DNA of 64,000 bases from Paraburkholderia youngii (lineage in GTDB: Bacteria; Pseudomonadota; Gammaproteobacteria; Burkholderiales; Burkholderiaceae), in assembly GCF_013366925.1 (NCBI RefSeq), contig NZ_JAALDK010000001.1, forward strand, positions 3,093,165 through 3,157,164, written 5' to 3'. The notes beneath the pieces are model-generated. The model searched no databases and had not been told where the DNA came from. It saw only the letters and a program-made list of their open reading frames with translations. Shown in pieces: positions 53,905 to 63,245 of the stretch. The position numbers were made by a program, and so were the translations under genes. How positions within the stretch are numbered: position 1 is the stretch's first letter; each line of letters opens with the position of its first letter.

Positions 53905-53959
53905 CGACGCCTCCTTTGCGGCTCGCGAGTGTCTATTCGAAACCATAGACGAGCCGCGA

Positions 53960-54115
53960 TTTTCCGGTAGACGGAAAAGCAGAAAAACGTTTTCCAGTTC
54001 CGGGAAGGTCGGCGTGCCATGACATGTCACGTGCGCGCTCGTACTCCGGGGTTGGCGCCCGTTCTTGCGACGCCGCTGACGATTGGCGCACAATGGTTTT
54101 CCAATGATGGAAAAG
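53960..54115. promoter_or_regulatory. Cluster of three TTTTCC/GGAAAA operator-like repeats
   Basis: TTTTCC-N7-GGAAAA (53960-53978), TTTTCC-N7-GGAA (53990-54006) and TTTTCC-N6-GGAAAA (54098-54115) lie between the divergent MDR and LysR genes, the last one directly before the LysR start. The form is that of LysR T-N11-A boxes. A fourth, TTTCC-N6-GGAAA at 56308-56323, lies upstream of the next LysR gene. Confidence 0.6.
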
Positions 54116-54117
54116 CG

Positions 54118-55053
54118 ATGGCGAACCTCAGCTCGCTGGTGATATTCGCAAAGGTGGTCGAATCGGGCAGCCTTTCCGGGGCGGCACGCCGGCTTGGCAT
54201 GCCGGTCTCTACGGTCAGCCGGCACATCGCAGAGTTCGAGAAGGCACTCGGCGTTCGGCTCCTGGAGCGCTCCACGCGCAATCTCACCCTCACCGACCTC
54301 GGCAAGGAGGTGTATGAGCAAGCCGTGCGAGGCGTCGAGCTGAGTGAGGCCATCGACAGAGTCGCTTCCAGCCATCTCTCGGACGTGTCAGGGCTCTTGC
54401 GCCTTTCGGCGCCGCCGAGCGTTTCGGACACCTTGCTGACGCCGCTCGTCCTGGAATTCCAGAAGCGCTATCCGAACGTGCGTTTTCAGATTCTCGTTAC
54501 CGAGCGCTACGTCGAACATATCGCGGACGGCGTCGACCTTGTGTTCCGGGTTGGTGCATTGCGCGATTCGTCGCTGGTCGCGCGGCGCCTTCTGGCCTAT
54601 CGGCATCGCATCGTGGCAACGCCCGCCTGCCTTAAGCGCTGCGGGGCGATCCGAAAACCGCAGGATCTGCTCGAGCATCGCCTCCTTGCGTTTTCGCACT
54701 GGAAGGCGGATTGCAGCTGGTGCTTCGTGCACGAGAATGGAAGGGAAAAGCAGACGCTCACGTTCCAGCCGTTATTCGCGATGAACGATTTTGCCGGCCT
54801 CGCTTCCATGTTGCTGGCGGGTGCCGGCATCGGTGAACTGCCCCCTGTGGTCCGGCCCGATCTTGTCCGCGAGGGCAAGCTGGTGGAGGTGATGCCGCAG
54901 TGGCGCCTCCCGACATACGACCTCTCTCTCGTGTACTTGGGCAACCGGCACATTTCGAAACCGTGCAGGCTCTTCAAGGAATTCGCGATTGAAATGGCAC
55001 CCGTGTTGTTTCCGGATTTTCCGGAGCAAAGCGCGGAACATTCGAACTCCTGA
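54118..55053 (+). CDS. LysR-family regulator
   Basis: 311 aa from ATG 54118 (begins MANLSSLVIFAKVVESGSLS). Winged helix GAARRLGMPVSTVSRHIAEF, EKALGVRLLERSTRNLTLTD; effector domain with VDLVFRVGALRDSSLVARRL and GIGELPPVVRPDLVREGKLV. Divergent from the MDR gene; likely binds the TTTTCC-type repeats between them. Very similar in plan and wording to the LysR gene at 55111-56022, so the two are probably paralogues from duplication. Confidence 0.92.
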   Translation: MANLSSLVIFAKVVESGSLSGAARRLGMPVSTVSRHIAEFEKALGVRLLERSTRNLTLTDLGKEVYEQAVRGVELSEAIDRVASSHLSDVSGLLRLSAPPSVSDTLLTPLVLEFQKRYPNVRFQILVTERYVEHIADGVDLVFRVGALRDSSLVARRLLAYRHRIVATPACLKRCGAIRKPQDLLEHRLLAFSHWKADCSWCFVHENGREKQTLTFQPLFAMNDFAGLASMLLAGAGIGELPPVVRPDLVREGKLVEVMPQWRLPTYDLSLVYLGNRHISKPCRLFKEFAIEMAPVLFPDFPEQSAEHSNS

Positions 55054-55110
55054 CGGACGGACTTCGAATGGTTGAAACGGGGTTCGGTGGTATCGCCTGT
55101 TTTCGCCTTT

Positions 55111-56022
55111 TCAGGATGGTAAGGTGCCAAAGAGCCCAGGCACCATCTTCGACGCGAAGTCCCTGAAGATGCGGACCTGCCGGGGCAGATAGCGGTCGCG
55201 CAGGTTGGCGATGGTCAGGTCGAACACCGGCAGATGCCAGTCCGGCAAGATCTCGACGAGCTGCCCGCTGCGCACGAGGTCTGGCTGGACGATGGGCGGC
55301 AGTTCCCCAATGCCGCAGCCCTCGAGCAGCGCCACAATGAGCCCGGTGTAATCGTTCATGGCAATTGCCGGCTGGAAGGAAACCGTTTCGGTATCCCGGC
55401 CGTTGACATGAACGAAGCTCCAGCAATAGTCCGGCTTCCAGAAAGAGAACGCGAAAAGCCTGTGCGCGGGAAGGTCCCGCGGCGATTCCGGAGGCGGCCA
55501 TCTGGCGAGGTACTTTGGACTTGCAACGAGCTGATGCCGGTAGGTCAGAAGCGTGCGCGCTGCGAGCGTGGCGTCGGTGAAGGTTCCGACCTTGAACGCG
55601 ATATCGACGTCCTCGGCTATCTGGTCGACGATGCGTTCGGTAATGAATGCCTTGACCTCCACGTTCGGGTAAGACTGATGAAAGGCTCCGACGACAGGTA
55701 CGATCAGCGAATCGGAGAGGTTTGGCGGCGCACAGAGCCGTACGGCGCCGGACACCTCGGGCAGGCGGTTCGAAATGACATTGTCGACGGCTTCGCTGAC
55801 CTCGGTGGCCTGTCTCGCGAGCTCGAATACTTCGGTGCCGAAGTCCGTGAGCCTCAGGTGATGCGTGGATCGATCGAGCAAACGAACACCCAGCTGATTT
55901 TCGAGTTCGGCAATACGGCGGCTCACTGAGGAAATGGGCATCTTCAGCCGCCTCGCGCCCTCCGAGAAACTGCTCGCCTCGACAACCTTCGCAAAAATCA
56001 GCAGCGTATTCAGATCTTTCAT
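55111..56022 (-). CDS. LysR-family regulator, paralogue of the preceding one
   Basis: 303 aa from ATG 56022 (MKDLNTLLIFAKVVEASSFS); an open frame runs about 260 bp further upstream without family similarity. Winged helix GARRLKMPISSVSRRIAELE, then NQLGVRLLDRSTHHLRLTDF. GCGIGELPPIVQPDLVRSGQ near the C-terminus is almost the same as in the other LysR protein. Convergent with it (57 bp between stops). The aldehyde dehydrogenase remnant across its promoter may be what is left of its target gene. Confidence 0.9.
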   Translation of the reverse strand: MKDLNTLLIFAKVVEASSFSEGARRLKMPISSVSRRIAELENQLGVRLLDRSTHHLRLTDFGTEVFELARQATEVSEAVDNVISNRLPEVSGAVRLCAPPNLSDSLIVPVVGAFHQSYPNVEVKAFITERIVDQIAEDVDIAFKVGTFTDATLAARTLLTYRHQLVASPKYLARWPPPESPRDLPAHRLFAFSFWKPDYCWSFVHVNGRDTETVSFQPAIAMNDYTGLIVALLEGCGIGELPPIVQPDLVRSGQLVEILPDWHLPVFDLTIANLRDRYLPRQVRIFRDFASKMVPGLFGTLPS

Positions 56023-56307
56023 TACCGTTACGCTCCGTCCGCCCCGCACCTTGCTGGCGATCCGCGGCCTCAATCGTCTGATGCAGATTACCGCCGCAAC
56101 CGGGCGGCAGCAAGGCAGCCGTCCGCCCGTGGCGACGTAAAGGATCCAGTCGCCTACAGCACGACTCGCTCGCCGTTCGGATTGCCTTGAAAAGTCCAAG
56201 GGCTTCTCGAGTATCGAGGCCAGCACTTCGGTTGGCGCGAGCATGGGCTTCTTCCTCCCCATCAGGGGCACACGTTCGAGCATACAAAAGCGGCCTCTCG
56301 CGTGAGC

Positions 56308-56323
56308 TTTCCAGAAATGGAAA
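56308..56323. promoter_or_regulatory. LysR-type inverted repeat upstream of the ALDH remnant
   Basis: TTTCC-AGAAAT-GGAAA, perfect five-base arms, between the LysR gene and the aldehyde dehydrogenase remnant. Matches the repeats at 53960-54115. Confidence 0.5.
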
Positions 56324-56447
56324 TCCGATTTCCGCGATGTCCGTTAGCGGTCAGCCGAACGGTTGGCTACCATCCAGAACACATTGCGTGTCACGAGTGT
56401 TTGAGCAGTAGCTCTTAACGAAACGGGAAACCGGACGGGGGTGTGAT

Positions 56448-56700
56448 ATGGCTATTATTTTGCGAGGTCGGCCTGGCTTCACCGCGCAGACGAACACGCG
56501 AATGTGCGAGGTGTTCTGCGAAGTCGCTAGTCTGCCTGCGGGCGTCGTCAACGATGGGCCGCTCGCGCGGGGCGCCTTCTATCGTCCGGCACTTCTGGAG
56601 ATCAACGACCATTCCCCGGCGATCGCACAGACGGAAGTGTTCGGGCCGATCCTCGTCGTGCACGCTTTCGACAGCGAAGACGAATGCAAAGCGTCACTGA
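56448..56700 (+). pseudogene. Aldehyde dehydrogenase remnant
   Basis: Two separate pieces of an ALDH protein are joined: NTRMCEVFCEVASLPAGVVN, matching the segment before the catalytic region, and ARGAFYRPALLEINDHSPAI then AQTEVFGPILVVHAFDSEDE, the conserved region after the catalytic cysteine (EVFGP motif). The catalytic cysteine segment and both ends are missing. Clear relic of an internal deletion. Confidence 0.7.
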
Positions 56701-56767
56701 TTACATCATCCGCCGCGATGCACCGTTGCAGTTACGCAGGCGGGAAACAGAAAGGAGCGCAACTGTC

Positions 56768-57406
56768 ATGAGCACGGCAATCATCGGCCTTGGAAACGTA
56801 GGTTCCCGGCTAGCGAAGAATCTGGTAACTGGTGGCGAGACGATCATCGTCGCGGCAAGGACGCCGGATGAGGCCGAGGAGGTGGCCCGGGACCTCGGCA
56901 GCCATGCCGAAGCGTCGACGGTCAAGGATGCAATTGCCAAGGCGGACGTCATTGTGCTGGCGATCCAGTTCGACGCAATCAGGCAATTTCTCGTCACCCA
57001 TCGTGAGGCGCTGGCGGGGAAGATCATCGTGGACCCGTCAAACCCGATCGCCCCGGACGGTAAGGGCGGATACAGGAAGATCATTCCTGACGAGCAATCT
57101 TCTGGCGTGTTGATTTCCGGGCTGCTCCCGGATCGGGCGCGTCTCGTCAAGGCGTTCGGCACGCTGGGCGCCGAATCGCTGGAAGCCGGAGCAAACCGGT
57201 CGCCGGAGCGTGCCGTGCTGTTCTATGCAGCGGACGATGCACAAGCCGGCGAGGTCGTGGCAAGACTCATTACCGTCAGCGGTTTTTCTCCCGTGCGCGT
57301 GGGCGGCATCGACCAGTCGATCCGGATCGAGGTTGGCGGCGATCTGCACGAGTATGGAAAGCTTGGCAAGCTGGTCAGCGCCAAAGAGGCCGTGTCGCTC
57401 GTCTAA
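56768..57406 (+). CDS. NADPH-dependent F420-reductase-like dinucleotide-binding protein
   Basis: 212 aa from ATG 56768 (AAAGGAG ten bases upstream). N-terminal Rossmann site AIIGLGNVGSRLAKNLVTGG, VIVLAIQFDAIRQFL, IIVDPSNPIAPDGKGGYRKI, family NADP_oxidoreductase coenzyme F420-dependent. In bacteria without F420 such proteins act on other small substrates or are of unknown role. Located 44 bp before the beta-helix protein and probably cotranscribed with the three unknown genes after it. Confidence 0.85.
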   Translation: MSTAIIGLGNVGSRLAKNLVTGGETIIVAARTPDEAEEVARDLGSHAEASTVKDAIAKADVIVLAIQFDAIRQFLVTHREALAGKIIVDPSNPIAPDGKGGYRKIIPDEQSSGVLISGLLPDRARLVKAFGTLGAESLEAGANRSPERAVLFYAADDAQAGEVVARLITVSGFSPVRVGGIDQSIRIEVGGDLHEYGKLGKLVSAKEAVSLV

Positions 57407-57450
57407 GCGGCCTGCGCGCCGTGCATCAGATCATGGAGGAACGACTCACC

Positions 57451-58710
57451 ATGAACACCGAAACGCGCACCGTCTCCACGCGCGCCGAATTGCAGACGGC
57501 AGTCGACGACGACCAGGTTCTGCATATCGTCGTTTCAGCGCAGATCGATGGGGCGGCAGCCCTTCGCCTGCGGCCCGGCCTGGCTCTGACCGGCATCGAC
57601 GCACATGCCGCCCTGCGCTTCGCGCCAGGCAGCGACGGGCTCCAGCTGTCGGCAGACAATCGGGTCGAAGGCTTGCGGGTTGCCACGGACCCCGATCGGC
57701 GCGCCATTTTCAACGACACGCGTGTCGACGGATTCGGTCGGCTCGTGCTGCGCCATTTGAGTGTTGCGGGCGTCGTGCAACTGCTGGCCCGCGACAGCGT
57801 GGCTGGCGGCCATGTCGAAGCACACGATATCGACATTTGGGCCGCGGACGCCCGTGGCTATGAAGAGCGCCCCAAGGGATACGGCGTCGAAGTCGTTCCT
57901 GGCGTTTTCACGCTCTGGAATCAGAGCGAAGACCGCGGCGTGGTCATCACGGCGGACCTCACCGGGCTATCGGCGGGCCGTGCCGGTGCGCCGGTCCGCG
58001 GCAGCGGCATCTTCGTTGGTGGCGCCGGAGAGACGGGCGGGCGTGTCGTGGCGAATCGCCTGGAGACAGGCGCCGTCCACAGCGATGGCGGCATCGCGCC
58101 CGGGACGCCGGATCGCATCACCGGCGGCGTGTTCGTCGTGTCGGGCGCATTCGTTGCCAGTGTGCGCAATCACGGCCCGGTGACGACCTACGGTTCGAAT
58201 GACATGGTGCTCGACAACTGGGGAACCGTCGATCGCTGGATCGTCGACGGGAAGGTCACGTCCCACGGGCCGAGCGGCATCGGCTTCGTCAATTTCGGCT
58301 CCCTCGAGCGGCTCGAAGTCAACGCGTTGATCGAGACGTTCGGCCAGGGATCGCGCGGCTTCAATGTCTACACGGGCACCGTGCGGTCGGCGCAATTCGA
58401 GCGCGTCGTCACGCATGCCGATGGCGCAGTGGGCATTCAGATCAGCCAGCCTGTCGGCGAAATCACCGTCCGCCGGGGCATCGAGACGTGGGGCGGTACG
58501 GGCGACTCACTGGTCAAAGGCGTCGTTGTCCGGCTTGCAGCGACGGCGCTCAGCATCAAGCCCGGAGGATCGGCGCGCAAGATCGCAATCGCCGGCGGCC
58601 TGATCACGCATGGCGAAGGCGTCAATCCGCTGGAACTGCATGGCGCGATCGATGCACTTGAGGTCAGCGGTGGATTGACGGCGGCCGGTGGCGGATTCGC
58701 CACCATCTAG
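57451..58710 (+). CDS. Predicted right-handed beta-helix protein of unknown function
   Basis: 419 aa from ATG 57451 (GGAGGA upstream). No signal peptide or helix-rich part; it is a long series of short strands with alternating V/I and N/G turns (NWGTVDRWIVDGKVTSHGPS, NFGSLERLEVNALIETFGQG, RRGIETWGGTGDSLVKGVVV), repeating about every 20-25 residues. This is the pattern of a pectate-lyase-like or bactofilin-like solenoid. No catalytic signature seen. Second gene of a likely four-gene operon. Confidence 0.65.
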   Translation: MNTETRTVSTRAELQTAVDDDQVLHIVVSAQIDGAAALRLRPGLALTGIDAHAALRFAPGSDGLQLSADNRVEGLRVATDPDRRAIFNDTRVDGFGRLVLRHLSVAGVVQLLARDSVAGGHVEAHDIDIWAADARGYEERPKGYGVEVVPGVFTLWNQSEDRGVVITADLTGLSAGRAGAPVRGSGIFVGGAGETGGRVVANRLETGAVHSDGGIAPGTPDRITGGVFVVSGAFVASVRNHGPVTTYGSNDMVLDNWGTVDRWIVDGKVTSHGPSGIGFVNFGSLERLEVNALIETFGQGSRGFNVYTGTVRSAQFERVVTHADGAVGIQISQPVGEITVRRGIETWGGTGDSLVKGVVVRLAATALSIKPGGSARKIAIAGGLITHGEGVNPLELHGAIDALEVSGGLTAAGGGFATI

Positions 58711-58735
58711 CATCGAACGACAACCAGGGAACGCA

Positions 58736-60055
58736 ATGGACCACACGACAGAATCCGGTATGGCGGAAGAGGCTCGTGCGCGGCGCGAATTTCTGCGTGC
58801 GGGCTCAACCTCGGCACTCATGCTTGCCTTGTCCCGCCCGGCGCTGGCCGGGGGCGAAAAGGCCAGGGCCGACGTGGAGAGGGGCGGCTTGCCGCGGCCG
58901 GGCGGTCCGCTTCGGTCTGCGGGAGCCCTCGAGTTCGGGCCCGACAATGTCCTCTTCGTCGGCGATATCACGGGTGCGGCCGTCCATGCGTTCGCATTGA
59001 AGGATTCGGACGTGACCTCTCAGGCCGACGTGGAGATGGGAAATTTTCACAACTTCGAAGGCCGCGATCTGGTTTTGGGCGTGGATCAGAAGCTCGCTGC
59101 GCTCTTCGGCACGACGGTCGGAAATATTGTCATCAACGATATGGCGATCCATCAGCCGTCGCGACAGATCTTCATGTCGGTCGAGCGCGGCAGCGGACCA
59201 GGTGCCATGGCTGCGATTGTGAAGGTCAATCACGGCAAGCTCGAGTTGCTCGAACTGGACGGTATTTCGCACTCGAAAATGGCAATTCCAAACGAGCCGG
59301 ACCAGAGGGCGATGCTGGAGTTCGAGCCCCAGCAGGTCTATGCGATTACGGACGTCAAGTACTACAACGGCGAAGTTTTCGTCACAGGGATCTCGAATCA
59401 GCGCTTTGCATCGACGCTCTATCGCATCCCGTACCCGTTCAGTTCCCGCCTGTCGACGAGCACCGTAGAAATCTGGCACCCGACGCACGGGGAGTTCGAA
59501 ACGCGCGCCCCGATCGTGCGGCAACTGATCCGGGAGATGGATGGAAAACCATACCTGTTTGCCGTGTATGGTTGCACGCCGCTCGTTCGCTTCCAACTGG
59601 AAGAGTTGAAGGATGGCGCCCATGTGCGGGGGGACACGATCGGCGAGCTGGGCTATGGGTCGAATCCGCTGGATATGCTGACTTATACGGATCCGACAGA
59701 CCATAAGGATTACTTGCTGGTCACCATCGATGTACGCAGCGCGTCGCGTATCGAGGCTGCGGAGTTGACGACCGCGAAACCCGAGCCGACCGGTGGCCCA
59801 ATCGATTTCGGGCCGGGTGGCCTCGGGCGTACGCAGCGCGATCTGCCGATCCGGGCGGAACATATCGCGATTCTCGATCCACGATGGGCAGTCGTGATCT
59901 GGCGGCATCCGAAGACGTCCTGGCGGCTGGACATCGGCACGCTGATGGTTCCGTACTTCTTCGACCGCAGATTGGGAATGGCGGAAATGAACTGGCCGAA
60001 TGGTCCCGATCCGTTCCACTACCGCGAACATCGCAACGAGATCGACCACGCGTAG
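58736..60055 (+). CDS. Predicted exported beta-propeller protein with a Tat-like signal
   Basis: 439 aa from ATG 58736 (AGGGAA upstream). ARREFLRAGSTSALMLALSR then PALAGG is a twin-arginine-type signal. The mature part has blade-like repeats: GALEFGPDNVLFVGDITGAA, FEPQQVYAITDVKYYNGEVF, VTGISNQRFASTLYRIPYPF. WRHPKTSWRLDIGTLMVPYF lies near the end. It resembles NHL/SMP-30-like propellers, cofactor unknown. Tat export suggests folding with a metal or cofactor before export. 25 bp after the beta-helix gene. Confidence 0.7.
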   Translation: MDHTTESGMAEEARARREFLRAGSTSALMLALSRPALAGGEKARADVERGGLPRPGGPLRSAGALEFGPDNVLFVGDITGAAVHAFALKDSDVTSQADVEMGNFHNFEGRDLVLGVDQKLAALFGTTVGNIVINDMAIHQPSRQIFMSVERGSGPGAMAAIVKVNHGKLELLELDGISHSKMAIPNEPDQRAMLEFEPQQVYAITDVKYYNGEVFVTGISNQRFASTLYRIPYPFSSRLSTSTVEIWHPTHGEFETRAPIVRQLIREMDGKPYLFAVYGCTPLVRFQLEELKDGAHVRGDTIGELGYGSNPLDMLTYTDPTDHKDYLLVTIDVRSASRIEAAELTTAKPEPTGGPIDFGPGGLGRTQRDLPIRAEHIAILDPRWAVVIWRHPKTSWRLDIGTLMVPYFFDRRLGMAEMNWPNGPDPFHYREHRNEIDHA

Positions 60056-60095
60056 CGGTGGGCAGATCACGCGACGAGACTGGGTAAGGATGCCA

Positions 60096-61223
60096 ATGAC
60101 ACTTCAGCCAACACTGCGGGTCGAGCACGAGACACAGCGGAGCGGGGCGGCTTGCGTCGGCGTGTACAACCTCGATGCGGATCTCGTTGAGTTTCTCGTC
60201 GAACGCCAGGGAACGGCCCGCCGGCTGCAATCCGTGCTGCGTGTGAACGTCATCGATGCTGCCACGCGCGGCGGCGACGAACTTCCCGATGTGGCCGGCC
60301 GCTATCAGCTTCTGGAGGCCGGGGTGCGATTCGTTCCGCGTTTTCCGTTCGAACCGGGCGTTCGCTATCGGGCAAGCTTCGATCCGCGGCCGCTCGGCCG
60401 GGTCGGGTATGCGGACGTGCTGACGCTCGAATTCTCGCTACCGAACCCGATCGGGGTCGACCCGGCTTCGGTGACGGGTGTCTTTCCATCCGCCGATGTG
60501 CTGCCGGAAAACCTGCTTCGCTTCTACGTTTGCTTTTCCAGCCCGATGCGGCGTGGCGGTGCCGAGGCGCAGATCCGTCTCACCGGCCCCGATGGACGGC
60601 CTGCGCACGACGTGCTCTATCGGCCTGCGCTGGAGCTTTGGGACAGGAACATGCGATGCCTGACGGTTCTGCTGGATCCGGGCAGGCTGAAACGCTGGGT
60701 AGGTCCCAATCGGGAACTGGGTCCGCCGCTGAGGTTGGGGCAACGCTACGCATTGGCCATCGGCTCGGCAATGGTCGACTCGTCCGGTCGTCCGCTACGG
60801 CAGAATTTCTACAAGCCTTTCGTTGTCGCACAGGCGGTCCGGGAGCCCGTCGCGCTCGCGGATTGGACGCTTCTACCTCCTGCCGCGCAGAGTTATCAAC
60901 CCCTGGAGATGGTGTTTCCCAGGCCGCTGGATTGGGCGTTGCTGCGGCGCGCGATTATGGTCGTGGGCGACGACGGACTTCCGGTAGCAGGGCGCGTGGC
61001 GATCGAAAAGGGCGAAAGACGCTGGACCTTTACGCCGGATTCGCCCTGGACGGCGACGCGGCCAGCCATTCGGGTCGCGCCGTACCTTGAAGACGTCTGC
61101 GGCAACAACCTGTTCGAGGCGTTTGACGGGCCGCTCCGAGCGCACCGCGAATTGACCGTGGAACGCACCAACCACAGGATTCGCTTTGAACTCACACGAG
61201 CAGCGCACTGTGCAGTGCGATGA
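60096..61223 (+). CDS. Unknown protein with Ig/bacterial adhesin-like strands, 3' end fused to dmeF remnant
   Basis: 375 codons from ATG 60096 (AAGG six bases upstream). Beta-rich: RYQLLEAGVRFVPRFPFEPG, RYRASFDPRPLGRVGYADVL, RYALAIGSAMVDSSGRPLRQ and a second domain (MVFPRPLDWALLRRAIMVVG) that looks like a bacterial Ig-like 'SbsA' module. No signal peptide. The last seven or so codons are shared with the beginning of the dmeF remnant in another frame, so the original C-terminus was probably lost at about 61194. Confidence 0.6.
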   Translation: MTLQPTLRVEHETQRSGAACVGVYNLDADLVEFLVERQGTARRLQSVLRVNVIDAATRGGDELPDVAGRYQLLEAGVRFVPRFPFEPGVRYRASFDPRPLGRVGYADVLTLEFSLPNPIGVDPASVTGVFPSADVLPENLLRFYVCFSSPMRRGGAEAQIRLTGPDGRPAHDVLYRPALELWDRNMRCLTVLLDPGRLKRWVGPNRELGPPLRLGQRYALAIGSAMVDSSGRPLRQNFYKPFVVAQAVREPVALADWTLLPPAAQSYQPLEMVFPRPLDWALLRRAIMVVGDDGLPVAGRVAIEKGERRWTFTPDSPWTATRPAIRVAPYLEDVCGNNLFEAFDGPLRAHRELTVERTNHRIRFELTRAAHCAVR

Positions 61224-62343
61224 TGGTGGCTGAAATTGTTGGCGGAAGCGTGTTCGGCTCGCTGGCGCTCGTCGCCGATGGCCTGCACATGTCGACACAC
61301 GCCGGCGCAATGATGATCGCCGCTTTGGCATACACCTACGCGCGCAGACATGCGAGCGATAGCCGCTTCGTATTTGGCACCGGCAAGCTGGGCGACCTGG
61401 CGGGTTTTACCAGCGCTATCGTGCTTGCCATGATCGCGCTGCTGATTGGATATGAAGCCATTTCGCGCTTTCTCTCGCCCGTGCCCATCCACTTCGATCA
61501 AGCGATTCCCATCGCGGTGCTCGGCCTGCTGGTGAATCTCGCAAGCGTCTGGCTGCTCAGCGGAAACCACCACGGCCACGATCATGGATATGGGCACAGC
61601 CACGGTCACGGGCATGGACATGAAGACGCACACGGTCATGAGGAAGAGGCGCATCGCATCTTCGGTAACGCGGGCGTTTTCGCCGTGTCGGTCTTCGAAG
61701 ATGGTGTGCCGCCCGTTTTCCGCATTACGCCTGAAATGGCTTCTTCGAGGCTGACCACCGAAGCGGTATCAATTACGACGATTCGGCCCGACGGTTCCCG
61801 GCAGACCTTCACGTTTGAAGACCGTGGGAGCTATCTGGAGTCGAAAGATGACATTCCCGAGCCACATGCATTCAGGGCCATTGTCAGCTTGCCCGATGGT
61901 GAACACTCGATCGAGTTCGAAGAGCACGATCACAGTCACGACGAAGCGCATGCAGCGGCGAATCGCGATCACAATATTCGCTCGGCCTACATTCATGTCA
62001 TCGCAGACGCGGCAGTTTCCGTGCTCGCGATCATCGGCATCCTGCTGGCCCGTGCGTTCGGCTGGGCCTGGATGGACCCGCTCGCAGGCGTAATCGGCGC
62101 CCTGGTAATTGCGAACTGGTCGTGGGGCCTGATGCGCGATACGGGAGGCATTCTGCTCGACATGAATCTGGATAAGCGCATGGCCGAAAACGTTCGTCAC
62201 GTCATTGAAGACAACGGTGACGCCGTGCTTGACCTGCATGTCTGGCGCGTCGGCCCCGGGCACATGAGCGCGGTGGTATCGGTCGTCACCAATGAAATAC
62301 AACGCAGCCCGAGCTTCTATCACGCGGCGCTCAAACGCTTTAA

Positions 62344-63245
62344 GAGGCGTTAACAAAATGAGTTCTTCAGCTTTCGCCAGCAGATGATGCAGCAGGCAAT
62401 TTTCATGAAGGCTTCATGGATGAATGCAAGACGTTCGAAGCGGATGCGCAGTCGTCGAAAGTTATGAAGCCACGAAATGGTGCGCTCGACCACCCAGCGT
62501 GTTTTGCCCAGTCCGCTGCCGTGGGGCTCGCCGCGTCGGGCGATTTCAGTCGCGATGCCGGCTGCGTGTAGCGGACGGCGGTATTTGTCGTGATCGTAGC
62601 CCCGATCGCCTTGAACAATGCGGGGCTTCGAAAGCGGCCGGCCACGCTTGCCAGCAATGGGTGGGATGGCGTCAACCAGTGGGTGAAGCTGGGTAACATC
62701 GTTACGGTTGGCGCCCGTGAGAATTACCGCGAGCGGGATGCCCTGCGCTTCGGTGATGAGGTGGTGCTTTGAACCGGGTCGCGCGCGGTCCGTGGGATTC
62801 GGTCCCGTTTTTGACCTGCGCCCACGGCGCGGATCGAGGAGGAATCGACGACGACACGCGACCAGTCAATCTGGTCAGCCGCGCGCAGCCTGGCGAGCAG
62901 GACTTCATGCAGTCGGTCCCAGACGCCAGCAGCCTGCCAGTCCCGCAGACGGCGCCAGCAACTCATGCCGCTGCCGCAGCCCATCTCGCGTGGCAGCAGG
63001 TCCCAGCGCAGGCCTGTCTGAAGGATGAATAGGATGCCAGTGAGCAGCGCACGATCATCGAGCGGCCTGCGCCCAGGATAACGGCTTCGCCTTGGTTTGG
63101 GAGGGGGCAGTAACGGTTCAATGAGTGCCCAAAGTTCGTCGTCGAGTATGGGTTTAGCCATGTCCTTTTCGTCGTCGAAACAATGAAAAGGTTAACAGGA
63201 TTCATCGAGAGTAAACAGCCCCTTTGTTCATTTTGTTAAGGTTTC
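62344..63245 (-). mobile_element. IS5-family element (IS427-like group), 902 bp
   Basis: Ends form imperfect inverted repeats, GAGGCGTTAACAAAATGA at the left and the complement of GAAACCTTAACAAAATGA at the right (15 of 18 match). TAA is duplicated at 62341-62343 and 63246-63248, the TNA-type target duplication known for this group. The inside holds a transposase gene in two frames. It is complete by sequence and lies inside dmeF. Confidence 0.88.
62350..63161 (-). CDS. IS5-family DDE transposase made by -1 frameshift
   Basis: The first frame starts at ATG 63161 (AAAGGA upstream): MAKPILDDELWALIEPLLPP, GILFILQTGLRWDLLPREMG, VVVDSSSIRAVGAGQ with the first catalytic aspartate. At CAAAAAC (62813-62807) a -1 slip gives KTGPNPTDRARPGSKHHLIT, then GDRGYDHDKYRRPL (second aspartate) and WVVERTISWLHNFRRLRIRF (glutamate), ending with TAA inside the left inverted repeat. 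Full product about 270 aa, as usual for the group. The A-run makes programmed frameshifting likely. Confidence 0.88.

Noticed and set aside
54974..56287. A 437-codon minus-strand frame overlapping the LysR gene
   Set aside because: Out-of-frame shadow of the LysR gene at 55111-56022, which has the complete family sequence.
58805..60070. A 421-codon open frame antisense to the propeller gene
   Set aside because: Mirror of a real gene with start, ribosome binding site and signal peptide on the other strand.
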